Below are positions 25,330-33,764 of a stretch of DNA of 34,064 bases, piece after piece. The first letter of the stretch is position 1; the number at the start of each line of letters is the position of its first letter. The position numbers were made by a program, and so were the translations under genes. The stretch comes from Aminobacter sp. J41 (GTDB lineage: Bacteria; Pseudomonadota; Alphaproteobacteria; Rhizobiales; Rhizobiaceae): NCBI RefSeq assembly GCF_000526635.1, contig NZ_JAGL01000033.1, positions 1-34,064 of the forward strand. Reading direction: 5' to 3'. The notes beneath the pieces are model-generated. The model was not told where the DNA came from. It ran no database searches and saw only the letters and a list, made by a program, of their open reading frames with translations.

Positions 25330-26235
25330 CTAGCCGTCGTCGCGATCCCAGGGAGAAACCGGCTGCGAGCGGTCGATCAGCCACTGCAGCAACGCCTCGA
25401 CCGCCGGGTTGTGGCGCCGGCTTTCCGGCACCAGCGCGCGCACCCAAAGGTCCGGCACCGGATAGTCGGTCAAAATCTCGACCAGCCGCCCTGCCCTGAT
25501 GCTGTCGCGGGCAATGTGCCGGGCAAGGATGGCGATGCCGAGGTCCTTTTCCAGCGCGCTGAGCAGTACGTGGCTGTCATTGACGCCAAAGGTGCTCGGC
25601 ACGTCGATCGAGATGCCGCCCTGCGCGCCCTCGAAGCGCCAGATCGTGCCGGTGGCGAGGTAGCTGAGGCAGGAATGGTGGGCAAGGTCCCGCGGGTGGC
25701 TCGGGCTGCCGGCCTTCTCGAGATAGCCGGGCGAGGCAACGGTCACGCGGCGAAGGCGGCAGAGCGGAATGTCGGTGACGTTGGCATAGGTCGCCGGTAG
25801 CGCCCCGAGGGCAAGGTCGAACCCCTCTTCCACCGGGTTCACCGACCGGTCCATCAGCAGCACCTCCATGCGCACGCCGGGGTTCTCTTTCTGGAAGTCG
25901 GTCAGCATATCGCCGAAATGGCTGACGGTGAGCGTCGTCGGCACCTTGATGCGAAGCCGCTCCTTCAGTCCCTGCGCAACCGACGATCCTTCGCGAAACG
26001 CGCTGTCGATCTCCGCCACCAGCGGCGTGAAGCGGCGCAGGTAATGCGCGCCGGCTTCGGTGAGCTCCAGGCTGCGGGTCGAGCGCTCGAACAGTTTCGT
26101 CTTCAGCCGGTGCTCGAGCTGGCCGATGCGCTTGGCCACAACCGACGGCACGGTGTCGAGCGCGCGCGCTGCGGCGGAAAAGCTTCCCGCGCGCACCACC
26201 GCCACAAAGGTGCGCATGTTATCGAGCGTATCCAA
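25330..26235 (-). CDS. LysR-family transcriptional regulator
   Basis: This 301-residue regulator begins LDTLDNMRTFVAVVRAGSFS. The winged HTH follows (AAARALDTVPSVVAKRIGQL to FERSTRSLELTEAG, about residues 15-65), then a substrate-binding domain from about 92 (LRIKVPTTLTVSHFGDMLTD, DLALGALPATYANV). The TTG at 26235 is preferred as start, because GGGGAGG lies upstream and relatives begin MDTLDNM. The ATG at 26217 would cost six residues. It is divergent from the amidohydrolase-Rieske operon, with a palindromic T-N11-A site between, so it most likely controls that operon and itself. The inducer is unknown. Confidence 0.9.
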   Translation of the reverse strand: MDTLDNMRTFVAVVRAGSFSAAARALDTVPSVVAKRIGQLEHRLKTKLFERSTRSLELTEAGAHYLRRFTPLVAEIDSAFREGSSVAQGLKERLRIKVPTTLTVSHFGDMLTDFQKENPGVRMEVLLMDRSVNPVEEGFDLALGALPATYANVTDIPLCRLRRVTVASPGYLEKAGSPSHPRDLAHHSCLSYLATGTIWRFEGAQGGISIDVPSTFGVNDSHVLLSALEKDLGIAILARHIARDSIRAGRLVEILTDYPVPDLWVRALVPESRRHNPAVEALLQWLIDRSQPVSPWDRDDG

Positions 26236-26256
26236 GAAACCGGCCTCCCCTTCCGC

Positions 26257-26273
26257 TTTCGTGATTTGCGAAA
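26257..26273. promoter_or_regulatory. LysR-type operator (T-N11-A) in the divergent promoter region
   Basis: TTTCG (26257-26261) and CGAAA (26269-26273) form a perfect inverted repeat around seven bases, with the T-N11-A core of LysR sites at 26259-26271. A related shorter palindrome, TTTC-TC-GAAA, lies at 26297-26306. Two sites 24 bases apart resemble the recognition and activation sites of LysR promoters (inference). Confidence 0.5.
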
Positions 26274-26408
26274 ACTCTCTGCATGAATGGGGGCTTTTTC
26301 TCGAAAGATCAATGCGGCACAATCCGGAACAGGTGGAGGAAGTGCGCACGCCCCGCGTGCGCTTTGACGGGAGCGGACAGTTCCCGCCCCAGGAGGAGAC
26401 CGAACCAG

Positions 26409-27500
26409 ATGACTTCAGCTGTCGCCAGCGCCAGCCGCCCGCGCGCTGGAACCTTGCCAATCGCAGGCCTCGGCGCCATCGATTGCGACGTACACCCGCG
26501 CTCGCCGCGGCGTCAGGACCTTGCGCCTTACGTCACCGACTACTGGCGCGAGATCTTTACCACGCGCGAGATCGACCATCTCGAGATGAGCGGCTATCCG
26601 GAGACGCTGCGGCCGAACCGCCCCGCCCCGGAGGCCGGCAACGCCGATGCCGCTTCGCTGGCGAAGGGCCTTCTCGATCCGCTCAAGCTCGATGCCGCGA
26701 TCCTCAACGTCGCGTCCGGCGTCCACGCCATCTTCGATCCCTATCTCGCGCAGGTGATCTGCCAGGCGACCAACCGCTGGCTCGCCGCCGAATGGCTCGA
26801 CCGCGACCCGCGCCTGCGCGCCTCGCTGGTGGTGCCGTTCCAGCATCCCGAAGCGGCCGTTGCCGAGATCGAGGCCTACGCGAAGGACCACCGCTTCGTG
26901 CAGATCATGGCGATTGTCATGAGCGACAACCCGCTCGGGCAGCGCCGGTTCTGGCCGATCTACGAGGCAGCGGCGAAGCACGGCTTTGCCCTCAACATCC
27001 ACGCCGGCAATACCTATCGCCACGCCCCCACCCAGAGCGGCTTCAACAGCTACCTCGTCGAGGACTTCGTCCACCAGACGCAGGGCTTTGCCAACCAGGT
27101 CGGCAGCCTCGTCGCCGAAGGCGTGCTCGGCAAGTTCCCGGAGATGAAGGTGGTGCTGTCCGAGTCGGGCGTCACCTGGATGCCGAGCCTGATGTGGCGC
27201 ATGTCCAAGGACTGGCGCGGCGTCCGCATCGAGGTGCCGTGGGTCAAGGAGATGCCGTCCCTGCTGATGCGCCAGCAGGTGCGCATGACCCTGCAGCCAT
27301 TCGATGGCCCCGCCGATCCCGCGCAGGCCGCACGCGCCATCGCCCATCTCGGCGGTGACGAGATGCTGCTGTTCTCCAGCGACTATCCGCACGACCACCG
27401 CATCGATGTCGCGTACTGGCCGGCTAACCTGCCGGAGGAACTCGCCGCGAAGGCCGCGCGCGAGAATGCGCTCGCAACCTATCCTCGACTGGAGGTGTAG
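26409..27500 (+). CDS. Amidohydrolase-family (Amidohydro_2) metal-dependent hydrolase 1
   Basis: This 363-residue TIM-barrel protein has the metal-binding N-terminal motif IDCDVHP (D27, H29), then a mid-barrel His in FALNIHAGNTYRH. VVLSESGVTWMPSLMWRM and the C-terminal Asp motif LLFSSDYPHDHRID follow. These are features of the Amidohydro_2 group, which includes decarboxylases and lactonases of aromatic breakdown. The reaction here is not known. The ATG at 26409 follows CAGGAGGAG and fits better than an earlier ATG at 26283. It is the first gene of a three-gene operon; a paralogue starts two bases after its stop. Confidence 0.9.
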   Translation: MTSAVASASRPRAGTLPIAGLGAIDCDVHPRSPRRQDLAPYVTDYWREIFTTREIDHLEMSGYPETLRPNRPAPEAGNADAASLAKGLLDPLKLDAAILNVASGVHAIFDPYLAQVICQATNRWLAAEWLDRDPRLRASLVVPFQHPEAAVAEIEAYAKDHRFVQIMAIVMSDNPLGQRRFWPIYEAAAKHGFALNIHAGNTYRHAPTQSGFNSYLVEDFVHQTQGFANQVGSLVAEGVLGKFPEMKVVLSESGVTWMPSLMWRMSKDWRGVRIEVPWVKEMPSLLMRQQVRMTLQPFDGPADPAQAARAIAHLGGDEMLLFSSDYPHDHRIDVAYWPANLPEELAAKAARENALATYPRLEV

Positions 27501-27502
27501 CC

Positions 27503-28606
27503 ATGAATGAGATGACCCGCGAAGTGGACCTTGCCAACGCCAACAAGGTGAAGCTGGTCGACTGCGACATCCACCCGGCGATGAAGTCGCGCGACGAGAT
27601 GACGAAGTTCATGCCGCTGCGCTGGCGCGAGCATGTTCGCGACTTCGGTATCCGCACGGCAAGCCCGCTCTATGGCGCGATGCCCTACCCGCGCATCACG
27701 CCCGGCAACGGCATGCGCCGCGACGCCTGGCCTCCGGCTGGAGGTCCCCCTGCGTCGGACGTGGCCTTCCTGCAGGAGCAACTCCTCGACGGCCTCGGCA
27801 TCGACTACGGCATCCTGCAGGCGCTGGGACCCGGCGGCGCGACCTTCAACCAGGGGCTCGGAGCCGCGATCTCTTCCGCGATGAACGACTGGCAGGTCGA
27901 GAAGTGGCTTGAAGCCGACAAGCGCCTGCGCGGCTCTATCTGCGTGTCGCAGGAGGATCCGGACGCGGCAGTCGCAGAGATCGAGGCCCGCGCGCAGGAC
28001 AAGCGCTTCGTGCAGATCGCGATCACGCCGCGCATGCTGGAGCCCGCGGGCCGCAAGCGCTACTGGCCGATCTACGAGGTCGCCGAACACTACAACCTGC
28101 CGATCAGCATGCATTCGGCCGCCTACGGCACCCGCGCCAATACCGGCACCGGATGGACGTCGTTCTACCTCGAGGAGCATTTCGCCTTCTCGAACGCGTC
28201 GCAGACCGCGATCACCAGCATGGTGTTCGAGGGCGTGTTCGAGCGGTTCCGCAACCTCAAACTCGTCGTCGTCGAAGGAGGCTTTGCCTGGCTGCCGCCG
28301 CTTGGCTGGCGTATGGACCGCGAGTGGGAGCGCATGCGCGAGGAAGTCCCGCACGTCGTGCGCGCGCCGTCCGAGCAGATCCGCGACCATGTCTGGCTCA
28401 CGACGCAGCCGATGGAGGAGCCCGAGGTCAATCGCGACCTCTACGACATCCTGAACTGGATGGGCGACGACAAGCTGATGTTCGCGACCGACTACCCGCA
28501 CTGGGATTTCGACCACCCCGAATACGCGTTCAAGGTGCCGCTCGACCCGGCCCTCAAGCACGCGATCCTGGCGGGCAATGCCTGCAAGCTTTACGGACTG
28601 GAATAA
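27503..28606 (+). CDS. Amidohydrolase-family (Amidohydro_2) metal-dependent hydrolase 2
   Basis: This 367-residue paralogue of the preceding gene has VDCDIHP at 20-25 (metal D22 and H24), LPISMHSAAYGTRANTGTGW, LVVVEGGFAWLPPLGWRMDR and MFATDYPHWDFDHPEYAF. Shared blocks such as RFVQI, RYWPIYEVAEHYNLPI and the ATDYPH ending show the two arose by duplication. They have diverged strongly, so they may act on successive intermediates or form a mixed complex (inference). A GGAGGT lies at the end of the previous gene. Its stop overlaps the Rieske start by one base (TAATG), showing tight coupling. Confidence 0.9.
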   Translation: MNEMTREVDLANANKVKLVDCDIHPAMKSRDEMTKFMPLRWREHVRDFGIRTASPLYGAMPYPRITPGNGMRRDAWPPAGGPPASDVAFLQEQLLDGLGIDYGILQALGPGGATFNQGLGAAISSAMNDWQVEKWLEADKRLRGSICVSQEDPDAAVAEIEARAQDKRFVQIAITPRMLEPAGRKRYWPIYEVAEHYNLPISMHSAAYGTRANTGTGWTSFYLEEHFAFSNASQTAITSMVFEGVFERFRNLKLVVVEGGFAWLPPLGWRMDREWERMREEVPHVVRAPSEQIRDHVWLTTQPMEEPEVNRDLYDILNWMGDDKLMFATDYPHWDFDHPEYAFKVPLDPALKHAILAGNACKLYGLE

Positions 28607-29037
28607 TGGACGCAGAAACCAAGGCACGGCGGTACGTGGTGTGCCGCGCCGATGAAATTCAGCCGGGCGCATCCAAGCGCGTTGAGGTGGCCGGGCGCGA
28701 CATCGCGATCTTCAACGTCAACGGCGAATATTCCGCGATCGGCGACCGTTGCCCGCACGAGGGCGCAAGCCTCTGCCGCGGCGCCATCGTCGGTCTCGCC
28801 GAGGCGGACGAGCCGGGCGAAGCGCGCATGACTCGCCATGGCGAGTTCGTGCGCTGCCCGTGGCACGGCTGGGAATTCGACCTCAAGACCGGCAAGTCCT
28901 ACTGCGACCCGCGCCGCACGCGCGTGAAGAAGTTTGAGCTGTCGGTCGAGGACGGCGCGAAGATCGTCGAAGGGCCCTACAAGATCGACGTCTTCGACGT
29001 TCGCCAGGAAGGCTCCTACCTCGTCATCGAGATCTGA
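28606..29037 (+). CDS. Rieske [2Fe-2S] ferredoxin-like protein
   Basis: This 143-residue protein has one Rieske domain. The cluster ligands are C49 and H51 (RCPHEGASLCRG) and C84 and H87 (RCPWHGWEFDLKTG). The two boxes are separated by 32 residues instead of the usual 15-17, with an acidic insert, GLAEADEPGEARMTRHGEF. It lacks a catalytic oxygenase domain, so it is probably an electron carrier or a redox partner to the amidohydrolases or to an oxygenase encoded elsewhere. The ATG overlaps the preceding stop by one base. The operon ends at the hairpin at 29043-29071. Confidence 0.92.
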   Translation: MDAETKARRYVVCRADEIQPGASKRVEVAGRDIAIFNVNGEYSAIGDRCPHEGASLCRGAIVGLAEADEPGEARMTRHGEFVRCPWHGWEFDLKTGKSYCDPRRTRVKKFELSVEDGAKIVEGPYKIDVFDVRQEGSYLVIEI

Positions 29038-29042
29038 CCTTT

Positions 29043-29071
29043 AAACCGCGCCGGTCACTCCGGCGCGGTTT
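29043..29071. terminator. Bidirectional terminator between the Rieske and AbrB-type genes
   Basis: AAACCGCGCCGG (29043-29054) pairs perfectly with CCGGCGCGGTTT (29060-29071) around TCACT. T-tracts follow on both strands. It starts six bases after the Rieske stop and overlaps the last codons of the convergent gene, so it ends both transcripts. Confidence 0.85.
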
Positions 29072-30152
29072 TCGCCAGGAAGCGGGCGATCACCGGCCCG
29101 AAGATCATCACAATCAGGAACCGCGCCATCTGCATCGCCAGGATGAACGACATGTCGACGTTCTCCGAGGCCGAGGCAATGATCGCGATCGAGTCCATGC
29201 CGCCGGGGCTAGTGGCAAGGTAAGCGGTGAGGAAATCGATCCCGAGCGTCCGGCTCAGCACGTAGCCGATGCCGGCGCAGAAGCCGAGCAGCAGCGCGAT
29301 CGAGCCAAGCACCTGCGGCAGCGCCCGCGCCGCATGGCGCACGATCGGCCGGGTGAAGTTGAGGCCGATGCTCAAGCCGATGCAGGCGTAACCGATCAGC
29401 AGCAGCCATGGCGGAAGCTGGAAGCTGAGCCCTGCCCCAAAATGCAGGACCAGCGACAGGATCAGGACGCCCATGAAATAAGGCGACGGCAGGCGCAGCA
29501 ACGCACCGAGCGCAGCGCCGATGCAGATCACGGCCAGGGTCAGGCCGAAATCGACGGGCCGCAGGACAGGCAGGAAGTCGACTTCGACGACGTGCCCAGC
29601 CGCATCCGGCACGAGGACGGCTGCCGTGATCGCCGCGACCGCCGCGACCATCATCACCCGCAGATACTGCATGAACGCAACGAGCCGGAAGTCCGCGCCG
29701 AAGGCGTCGGCCATGATGACCATCACCGAGGCGGCACCGGGAGCGGCGCCCCAGATCGCGGTGCTGCCCGGCAGAATGCGCCAGCGGCTGATCTGCCAGC
29801 CGAGATAGCTGGAGGCAGCGAGCGTCGACAGGGTGAAGGCAAGGAACAGCGGCCAGTCGGCAACGATGGTCGCAAGGATCTCCGGCTGGATCGTACCGGC
29901 AATCAGGACGCCAATGATCCCCTGGGCAATCGCGAACACATGGCGCGGAACGCGAATGGTCGCGCCATGGGCTCCGGCGACGACGCCCGCGATCATCGGG
30001 CCAATCAGCCCGGCAGCCGGCATGCCGACTAGCTCGATGATGACGAAGAACAGCGCCGAGAGGGAAAGCACCAGCGCCCACTGGGCAAAGCCGGGAAGTC
30101 TCGCAAGCGGTTCGGCAGCCGATTGGTGACCTGAGGGCGCGGGCGCTTCCAT
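29055..30152 (-). CDS. AbrB-family (AidB-regulator/PF05145-type) integral membrane protein
   Basis: This 365-residue protein has about ten hydrophobic helices in two similar halves. Seen are LVLSLSALFFVIIELVGMPA, GLIGPMIAGVVAGAHGATIR, the repeat-like YFMGVLILSLVLHFGAGLSF and LFIVMIFGPVIARF-type C-terminus. The motif SPGGMDSIAIIASASENVDM, and its partner APGAASVMVIMADAFGADFR, are the conserved halves of the duplicated membrane AbrB domain. Despite the common name it is a membrane protein, not the DNA-binding AbrB; it may transport small organic acids (inference). It faces the amidohydrolase-Rieske operon tail to tail, so a shared pathway is possible but unproven. Confidence 0.88.
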   Translation of the reverse strand: MEAPAPSGHQSAAEPLARLPGFAQWALVLSLSALFFVIIELVGMPAAGLIGPMIAGVVAGAHGATIRVPRHVFAIAQGIIGVLIAGTIQPEILATIVADWPLFLAFTLSTLAASSYLGWQISRWRILPGSTAIWGAAPGAASVMVIMADAFGADFRLVAFMQYLRVMMVAAVAAITAAVLVPDAAGHVVEVDFLPVLRPVDFGLTLAVICIGAALGALLRLPSPYFMGVLILSLVLHFGAGLSFQLPPWLLLIGYACIGLSIGLNFTRPIVRHAARALPQVLGSIALLLGFCAGIGYVLSRTLGIDFLTAYLATSPGGMDSIAIIASASENVDMSFILAMQMARFLIVMIFGPVIARFLAKTAPE

Positions 30153-30210
30153 GCCGGTTTTCGCCCTCAGCTTGCGATGTCAGGCAGCGCGGATGCGGGC
30201 GCCCGGCTCA

Positions 30211-30768
30211 TCAGGATGCGAGCCGGCCGGAAGCCTTCGGATCCTTTGCGGAAACCTTGGGGGCCTTGTCCTTCGCCAGCTTGCGGAAGCGGCGCACGAC
30301 CATGTCGCGCTTCAGCTTCGAGATGTGGTCGATGAACAGGACGCCGTTGAGATGGTCGATCTCATGCTGCAGGCAGGTGGCGAGCAGGCCGTCGGCGGTG
30401 ATCGTCTGTTCCTTGCCGGAAAGGTCGAGGTACTTCACCGTCACCGTGTCCGGGCGCTCAACCTCGGCATAGTAGTCCGGGATCGACAGGCAGCCTTCTT
30501 CATAGAGCGACACGCCGTTGCCGGTCGCGACGATCTCCGGGTTGATGAAGACCTGCGGCGCCTTCGGCTCGTTTTCCTTGGCAAGGTCGATCACCAGCAT
30601 GCGTCGCGGCTCGCCCACCTGGATGGCGGCAAGGCCGATGCCGGGAGCATCGTACATCGTCTCTAGCATGTCGTCGGCAAAGCGGCGCACGTGGTCGTCG
30701 ATACGCTCCACCGGCGCGGAGACCTGACGAAGAAGGGGATCGGGAAGAATGACGAGCGGAAGGATCAT
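30211..30768 (-). CDS. def: Peptide deformylase
   Basis: This 185-residue metallo-hydrolase removes the formyl group from new proteins. All three motifs are intact: GIGLAA at 43-48, EGCLS at 91-95 (metal Cys93) and QHEIDH at 134-139 (metal His135 and His139, catalytic Glu136). The ATG at 30768 gives [20 protein letters not shown], which aligns with other rhizobial deformylases; the ATG at 30825 would add a 19-residue tail without family support. The Lys-rich C-terminal end is typical. No formyltransferase gene (fmt) is found next to it within this window. The divergent neighbour is rmuC. Confidence 0.97.
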   Translation of the reverse strand: MILPLVILPDPLLRQVSAPVERIDDHVRRFADDMLETMYDAPGIGLAAIQVGEPRRMLVIDLAKENEPKAPQVFINPEIVATGNGVSLYEEGCLSIPDYYAEVERPDTVTVKYLDLSGKEQTITADGLLATCLQHEIDHLNGVLFIDHISKLKRDMVVRRFRKLAKDKAPKVSAKDPKASGRLAS

Positions 30769-30869
30769 GCGCGTCAGGTAATGCGCCGCCCCGGCGGCGT
30801 CAACGGTTTTCGCGGCGATGTTCACGTTTTGATCTTATCGATGCGGCTCGAATCGTCTATGGTTCCGCG

Positions 30870-32108
30870 ATGAACGAAGTTTCGTCCGCCTTTTCGATGC
30901 CGTTGGCGCAGCTCGGCGCCACGACCATCACGCTCGGGCAGGTGCTGCTCGGCTGCGGCGCGCTGTTCGTCGTCATGCTGTTCATGCTGGTGATCGGGCT
31001 GTGGCGCTCGGCAAACGCGCGCGTGCTGGCGGCGGCGGAAGCAGCCGAACGGGCCCGCGAGTTCGATTCGCGCATGGCGGAAATTGCCCGCGCGCAGGCC
31101 GAGATGCAGGGTCGGATGGGGACGATCGCCGAGGTGTTCGGCAGCCGCCAGGCGGAGCTCACCCGTGTGCTTGGCGAGCGCCTCGACGGGCTCAGCACCC
31201 GGCTCGGCCAGTCGCTCACCGAGCAGACGAAGTCGACGCACGAGAACCTTGCAAAACTGCAGGAGCGCCTTGCCGTCATCGACACCGCGCAGTCGAACAT
31301 CCAGTCGCTTGCCGGACAGGTCGTGCAGCTGCAGCAGATCCTCTCCAACAAGCAGACGCGCGGCGCGTTTGGCCAGAGCAGGATGGAGGCGATCATCGCC
31401 GATGGCCTGCCGCACGGCGCCTATGAATTCCAGGCGACGCTGTCGAACGGTAACCGTCCCGACTGCCTCGTGAAGATGCCGAACGGCGCGCCCGACCTCG
31501 TGATCGACGCAAAATTCCCGCTGGAATCGTGGAACGCGATGCGCGACGCGAACCAGAGCGGCAATCCAGAGGCAATCAAGGCGGCCCAAAGCAGTTTTCG
31601 CCGCGACGTCGAAGTGCACATCCGCGCGATCTCGGATAAATACTTCATCCAGGGCGAGACGCAGGACACGGCCTTCCTGTTCGTGCCGTCGGAATCGATC
31701 TTCGCCGAGATCCACGAGAATTTTGAAGGCCTCGTCCAGCGCGCGCACCGCTCGCGCATCGTCATCGTCTCGCCCTCGCTGCTGATGCTGTCGATCCAGG
31801 TGATCCAGGCCGTGCTCAAGGACGTGCGCATGCGCGAGCAGGCCCACCTGATCCAGGCCGAAGTCGTGCGGCTTATGGAGGACGTGGCGCGGCTCGACGA
31901 GCGTGTGCGCAAGCTGCAGGCGCATTTCTCGCAGGCTTCGCGGGACGTCGACATGATCCTGACCTCGACCGAAAAGCTGACCAAGCGCGGCGCCAAGATC
32001 GAGGCGCTGGAACTCGGCGCGGAAGCTCCCGCAGAGGAAAAGCCCCGCGCCGCTGCGACGCAGGTCAGCCCGCGTCTGCGGCTGCATGTGGTCGACGAGG
32101 CGGAGTAA
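30870..32108 (+). CDS. rmuC: DNA recombination protein RmuC
   Basis: This 412-residue protein has an N-terminal membrane helix at about 27-45 (LLGCGALFVVMLFMLVIGLW). A long coiled-coil follows to about 150 (RVLAAAEAAERAREFDSRMA; LQERLAVIDTAQSNIQSLAG). The RmuC nuclease-like domain contains GAFGQSRMEAIIADGLPHGA, VIDAKFPLESWNAM, FIQGETQDTAFLFVPSESIF and RSRIVIVSPSLLMLSIQVIQ. Members limit recombination at inverted repeats and are predicted PD-(D/E)XK nucleases (family knowledge). In such enzymes the Asp and Lys of VIDAKFP would be catalytic. The ATG at 30870 follows 101 bases after the divergent def start. Confidence 0.96.
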   Translation: MNEVSSAFSMPLAQLGATTITLGQVLLGCGALFVVMLFMLVIGLWRSANARVLAAAEAAERAREFDSRMAEIARAQAEMQGRMGTIAEVFGSRQAELTRVLGERLDGLSTRLGQSLTEQTKSTHENLAKLQERLAVIDTAQSNIQSLAGQVVQLQQILSNKQTRGAFGQSRMEAIIADGLPHGAYEFQATLSNGNRPDCLVKMPNGAPDLVIDAKFPLESWNAMRDANQSGNPEAIKAAQSSFRRDVEVHIRAISDKYFIQGETQDTAFLFVPSESIFAEIHENFEGLVQRAHRSRIVIVSPSLLMLSIQVIQAVLKDVRMREQAHLIQAEVVRLMEDVARLDERVRKLQAHFSQASRDVDMILTSTEKLTKRGAKIEALELGAEAPAEEKPRAAATQVSPRLRLHVVDEAE

Positions 32109-32112
32109 CCCG

Positions 32113-32136
32113 GCGCAGCTGCGCTTGGAGCTGCGC
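32113..32136 (+). other. Hairpin between rmuC and the LLM flavoprotein gene
   Basis: GCGCAGCT (32113-32120) pairs with AGCTGCGC (32129-32136) around an 8-base loop, starting four bases after the rmuC stop. No U-run follows. It could weaken read-through into the flavoprotein gene or be an mRNA 3' end structure. Confidence 0.4.
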
Positions 32137-32159
32137 GCCGCAGGTCCTATATCGGTACT

Positions 32160-33173
32160 ATGATAAAGCTCTCCGTCCTCGACCTCTCGCCCGTGCCGGA
32201 AGGCAGCGACGTCTCCCGCTCGCTCGCAAACACGCTCGACCTTGCCCGCAACGCCGAACGGCTGGGCTACCGCCGCTACTGGCTGGCCGAGCACCACAAC
32301 ATGCCGGGCATCGCCAGTGCCGCGACCGCCGTCCTGATCGGTCAGGTCGCAGCCGTCACCCACCAGATCCGCGTCGGCGCCGGCGGCATCATGCTACCGA
32401 ACCACGCGCCGCTGATGGTTGCCGAAGCTTTTGGCACGCTCGAGGCGATGTACCCGCGCCGCATTGATCTCGGCGTCGGCCGCGCGCCCGGCACCGACCA
32501 GATCACCGCGCATGCGCTGCGCCGCGCGATGAATGCCAGCGTCGACTCCTTCCCGAACGACGTCGTCGAGCTCTTGCACTACTTCAAGCCGGAAGAGCCG
32601 GGCCAGCGCGTCCGCGCCGTGCCAGGCGTCGGGCTCAACGTGCCGGTCTGGATCCTCGGCTCCAGCCTCTACGGCGCGCAGCTCGCGGCGATGCTCGGGC
32701 TCCCTTACGCCTTCGCGTCTCATTTCGCGCCGGCGGAGATGGAACACGCGCTCGCCCTATATCGCGAGCGGTTCGAGCCGTCCGAATATCTCGAGCGGCC
32801 CTATGCGATGCTCGGCCTCAACGTCACAGCCGCCGACACCGACGAGGAAGCAGAGCTGCTCTTCTCGTCAATGCAGCAGGCATTCGTAAACCTGCGCACC
32901 GGGCGGCCGGGCAAGCTGCCGCCGCCGAAACCGGGCTACTACGCCTCGCTCGGCGAGCCGGAGAAGGCGGTGCTGGCGCACACGCTCTCCTGCGCCATCG
33001 TCGGCTCGAAAGAAACGGTCAAGCAGGGCCTCAAGGCATTCGCCCAGCGCACCGGCGCCGATGAGGTGATGGTCACCGCGCAGATCTTCGATCACCATGC
33101 CCGGGTTCGCAGCTACGAAATCCTCGCCGAAGCGGCGAAAGAGCTCGAGGAGGTGGAGCGGGTGACGGTGTAA
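32160..33173 (+). CDS. LLM-class flavin-dependent oxidoreductase (luciferase-like)
   Basis: This 337-residue TIM-barrel FMN enzyme begins [20 protein letters not shown]. It has the family signatures [60 protein letters not shown] and [20 protein letters not shown]. The AEHHN block is the group 1 luciferase-like mark also seen in E. coli YhbW. Members use reduced flavin for monooxygenation; the substrate is unknown. It lies 51 bases after rmuC in the same direction and may be co-transcribed. The downstream 765 bases to the IS110 gene contain only repeats and hairpins. Confidence 0.94.
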   Translation: MIKLSVLDLSPVPEGSDVSRSLANTLDLARNAERLGYRRYWLAEHHNMPGIASAATAVLIGQVAAVTHQIRVGAGGIMLPNHAPLMVAEAFGTLEAMYPRRIDLGVGRAPGTDQITAHALRRAMNASVDSFPNDVVELLHYFKPEEPGQRVRAVPGVGLNVPVWILGSSLYGAQLAAMLGLPYAFASHFAPAEMEHALALYRERFEPSEYLERPYAMLGLNVTAADTDEEAELLFSSMQQAFVNLRTGRPGKLPPPKPGYYASLGEPEKAVLAHTLSCAIVGSKETVKQGLKAFAQRTGADEVMVTAQIFDHHARVRSYEILAEAAKELEEVERVTV

Positions 33174-33186
33174 CGGGCGACCTACA

Positions 33187-33207
33187 TGCCGGCCTAAACC
33201 GCCGGCA
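33187..33207 (+). terminator. Weak terminator-like hairpin after the LLM gene
   Basis: TGCCGGC (33187-33193) pairs with GCCGGCA (33201-33207) around a 7-base loop, 14 bases after the stop at 33173. The following sequence, CTGCCGTTTCTC, has only a short T-run. Confidence 0.4.
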
Positions 33208-33296
33208 CTGCCGTTTCTCAAGCACTGAACTATCCCTCCGCAGTAAGAGCTAGCTGCCAGCCGGGAAAGCAGAAACCCTTACGCGCCCCTTCCTAG

Positions 33297-33533
33297 GAGC
33301 CCCCTCCGGCGCTTCGCGCCACCTCCCCCGCTTCGCAGGGGAGGATCCGCGGCGTGCCATTTGATAGGGAGCACCCCTGTTGTCCGGGCTTCGGCTCTCT
33401 GGTTATCGGAATGTCACCTGCCAATCCCCAACTGCGTTCCGGATTTCTAGGCGCGAGATAGCTACTGGCACGCCGCGGATCCTCCCCCATTTATGGGGGA
33501 GGGGGACCATGCGAAGCATGGTGGAGGGGGCTC
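33297..33533. repeat. 237-bp composite inverted-repeat element
   Basis: The outer ends GAGCCCCCTCC (33297-33307) and GGAGGGGGCTC (33523-33533) are perfect inverted repeats. So are the inner 22-base blocks 33338-33359 and 33466-33487, which contain GGATCCGCGGCGTGCCA. Each arm also has its own small hairpin (GGCGCTTCGCGCC on the left, CCATGCGAAGCATGG on the right). The 106 bases between the arms have no open frame I can support. I see no flanking duplication. It looks like two REP-type units facing each other, or a small non-autonomous element. Confidence 0.75.
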
Positions 33534-33603
33534 ATGGAGCACCTGCAGCTGTTCTGATCCGCTAAGGCGATCGCCTGCGTCCGCCGCTGGCGCATGGCCC
33601 AGA

Positions 33604-33634
33604 CGTTCAAGCATGGATGCTCGGAGCATGACGA
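33604..33634 (+). repeat. Decayed copy of the 41-bp palindromic repeat
   Basis: The sequence CGTTCAAGCATGGAT followed by GAGCATGACGA-type bases matches the two ends of the element at 16934-16974 (CGTTCAGGCATGGAT ... GATGACGA), but the central hairpin is reduced. This suggests an old, shortened copy. Confidence 0.5.
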
Positions 33635-33717
33635 GGTTGATGGGTGCTGCCTTTAGGGTTTCCAAAGGCTTAATGGTTTCCCCCACGTAGCCGCAGTGCC
33701 CCCAATCGATCCTCTCT

Positions 33718-33764
33718 TCGTCATCCCCGCCAAGCCCGCGAAGCGGGCGCGAGCAGGGGATCCT
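33718..33764 (+). repeat. Palindromic repeat interrupted by the IS110 element
   Basis: It begins TCGTCATCCCCGCC, contains CCCGC-GAA-GCGGG, and reaches GCAGGGGATCC just before 33764. The 41-bp repeat in this window has the same frame (TCGTCATC ... GATCCATGCC). Here the expected ATGCC continuation is absent and IS110 sequence starts instead, so the element was probably split by the insertion. The rest should lie beyond the right end of the IS. Confidence 0.55.

Noticed and set aside
29055-30152. DNA-binding AbrB transition-state regulator
   Set aside because: The protein is a roughly ten-helix membrane protein with two AbrB-duplication halves and no DNA-binding swapped-hairpin domain, so only the family name is shared.
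30822-32363. 513-codon open frame on the minus strand
   Set aside because: It lies opposite rmuC and the start of the LLM gene, both with clear family motifs. The product is low-complexity and Arg/His-rich.
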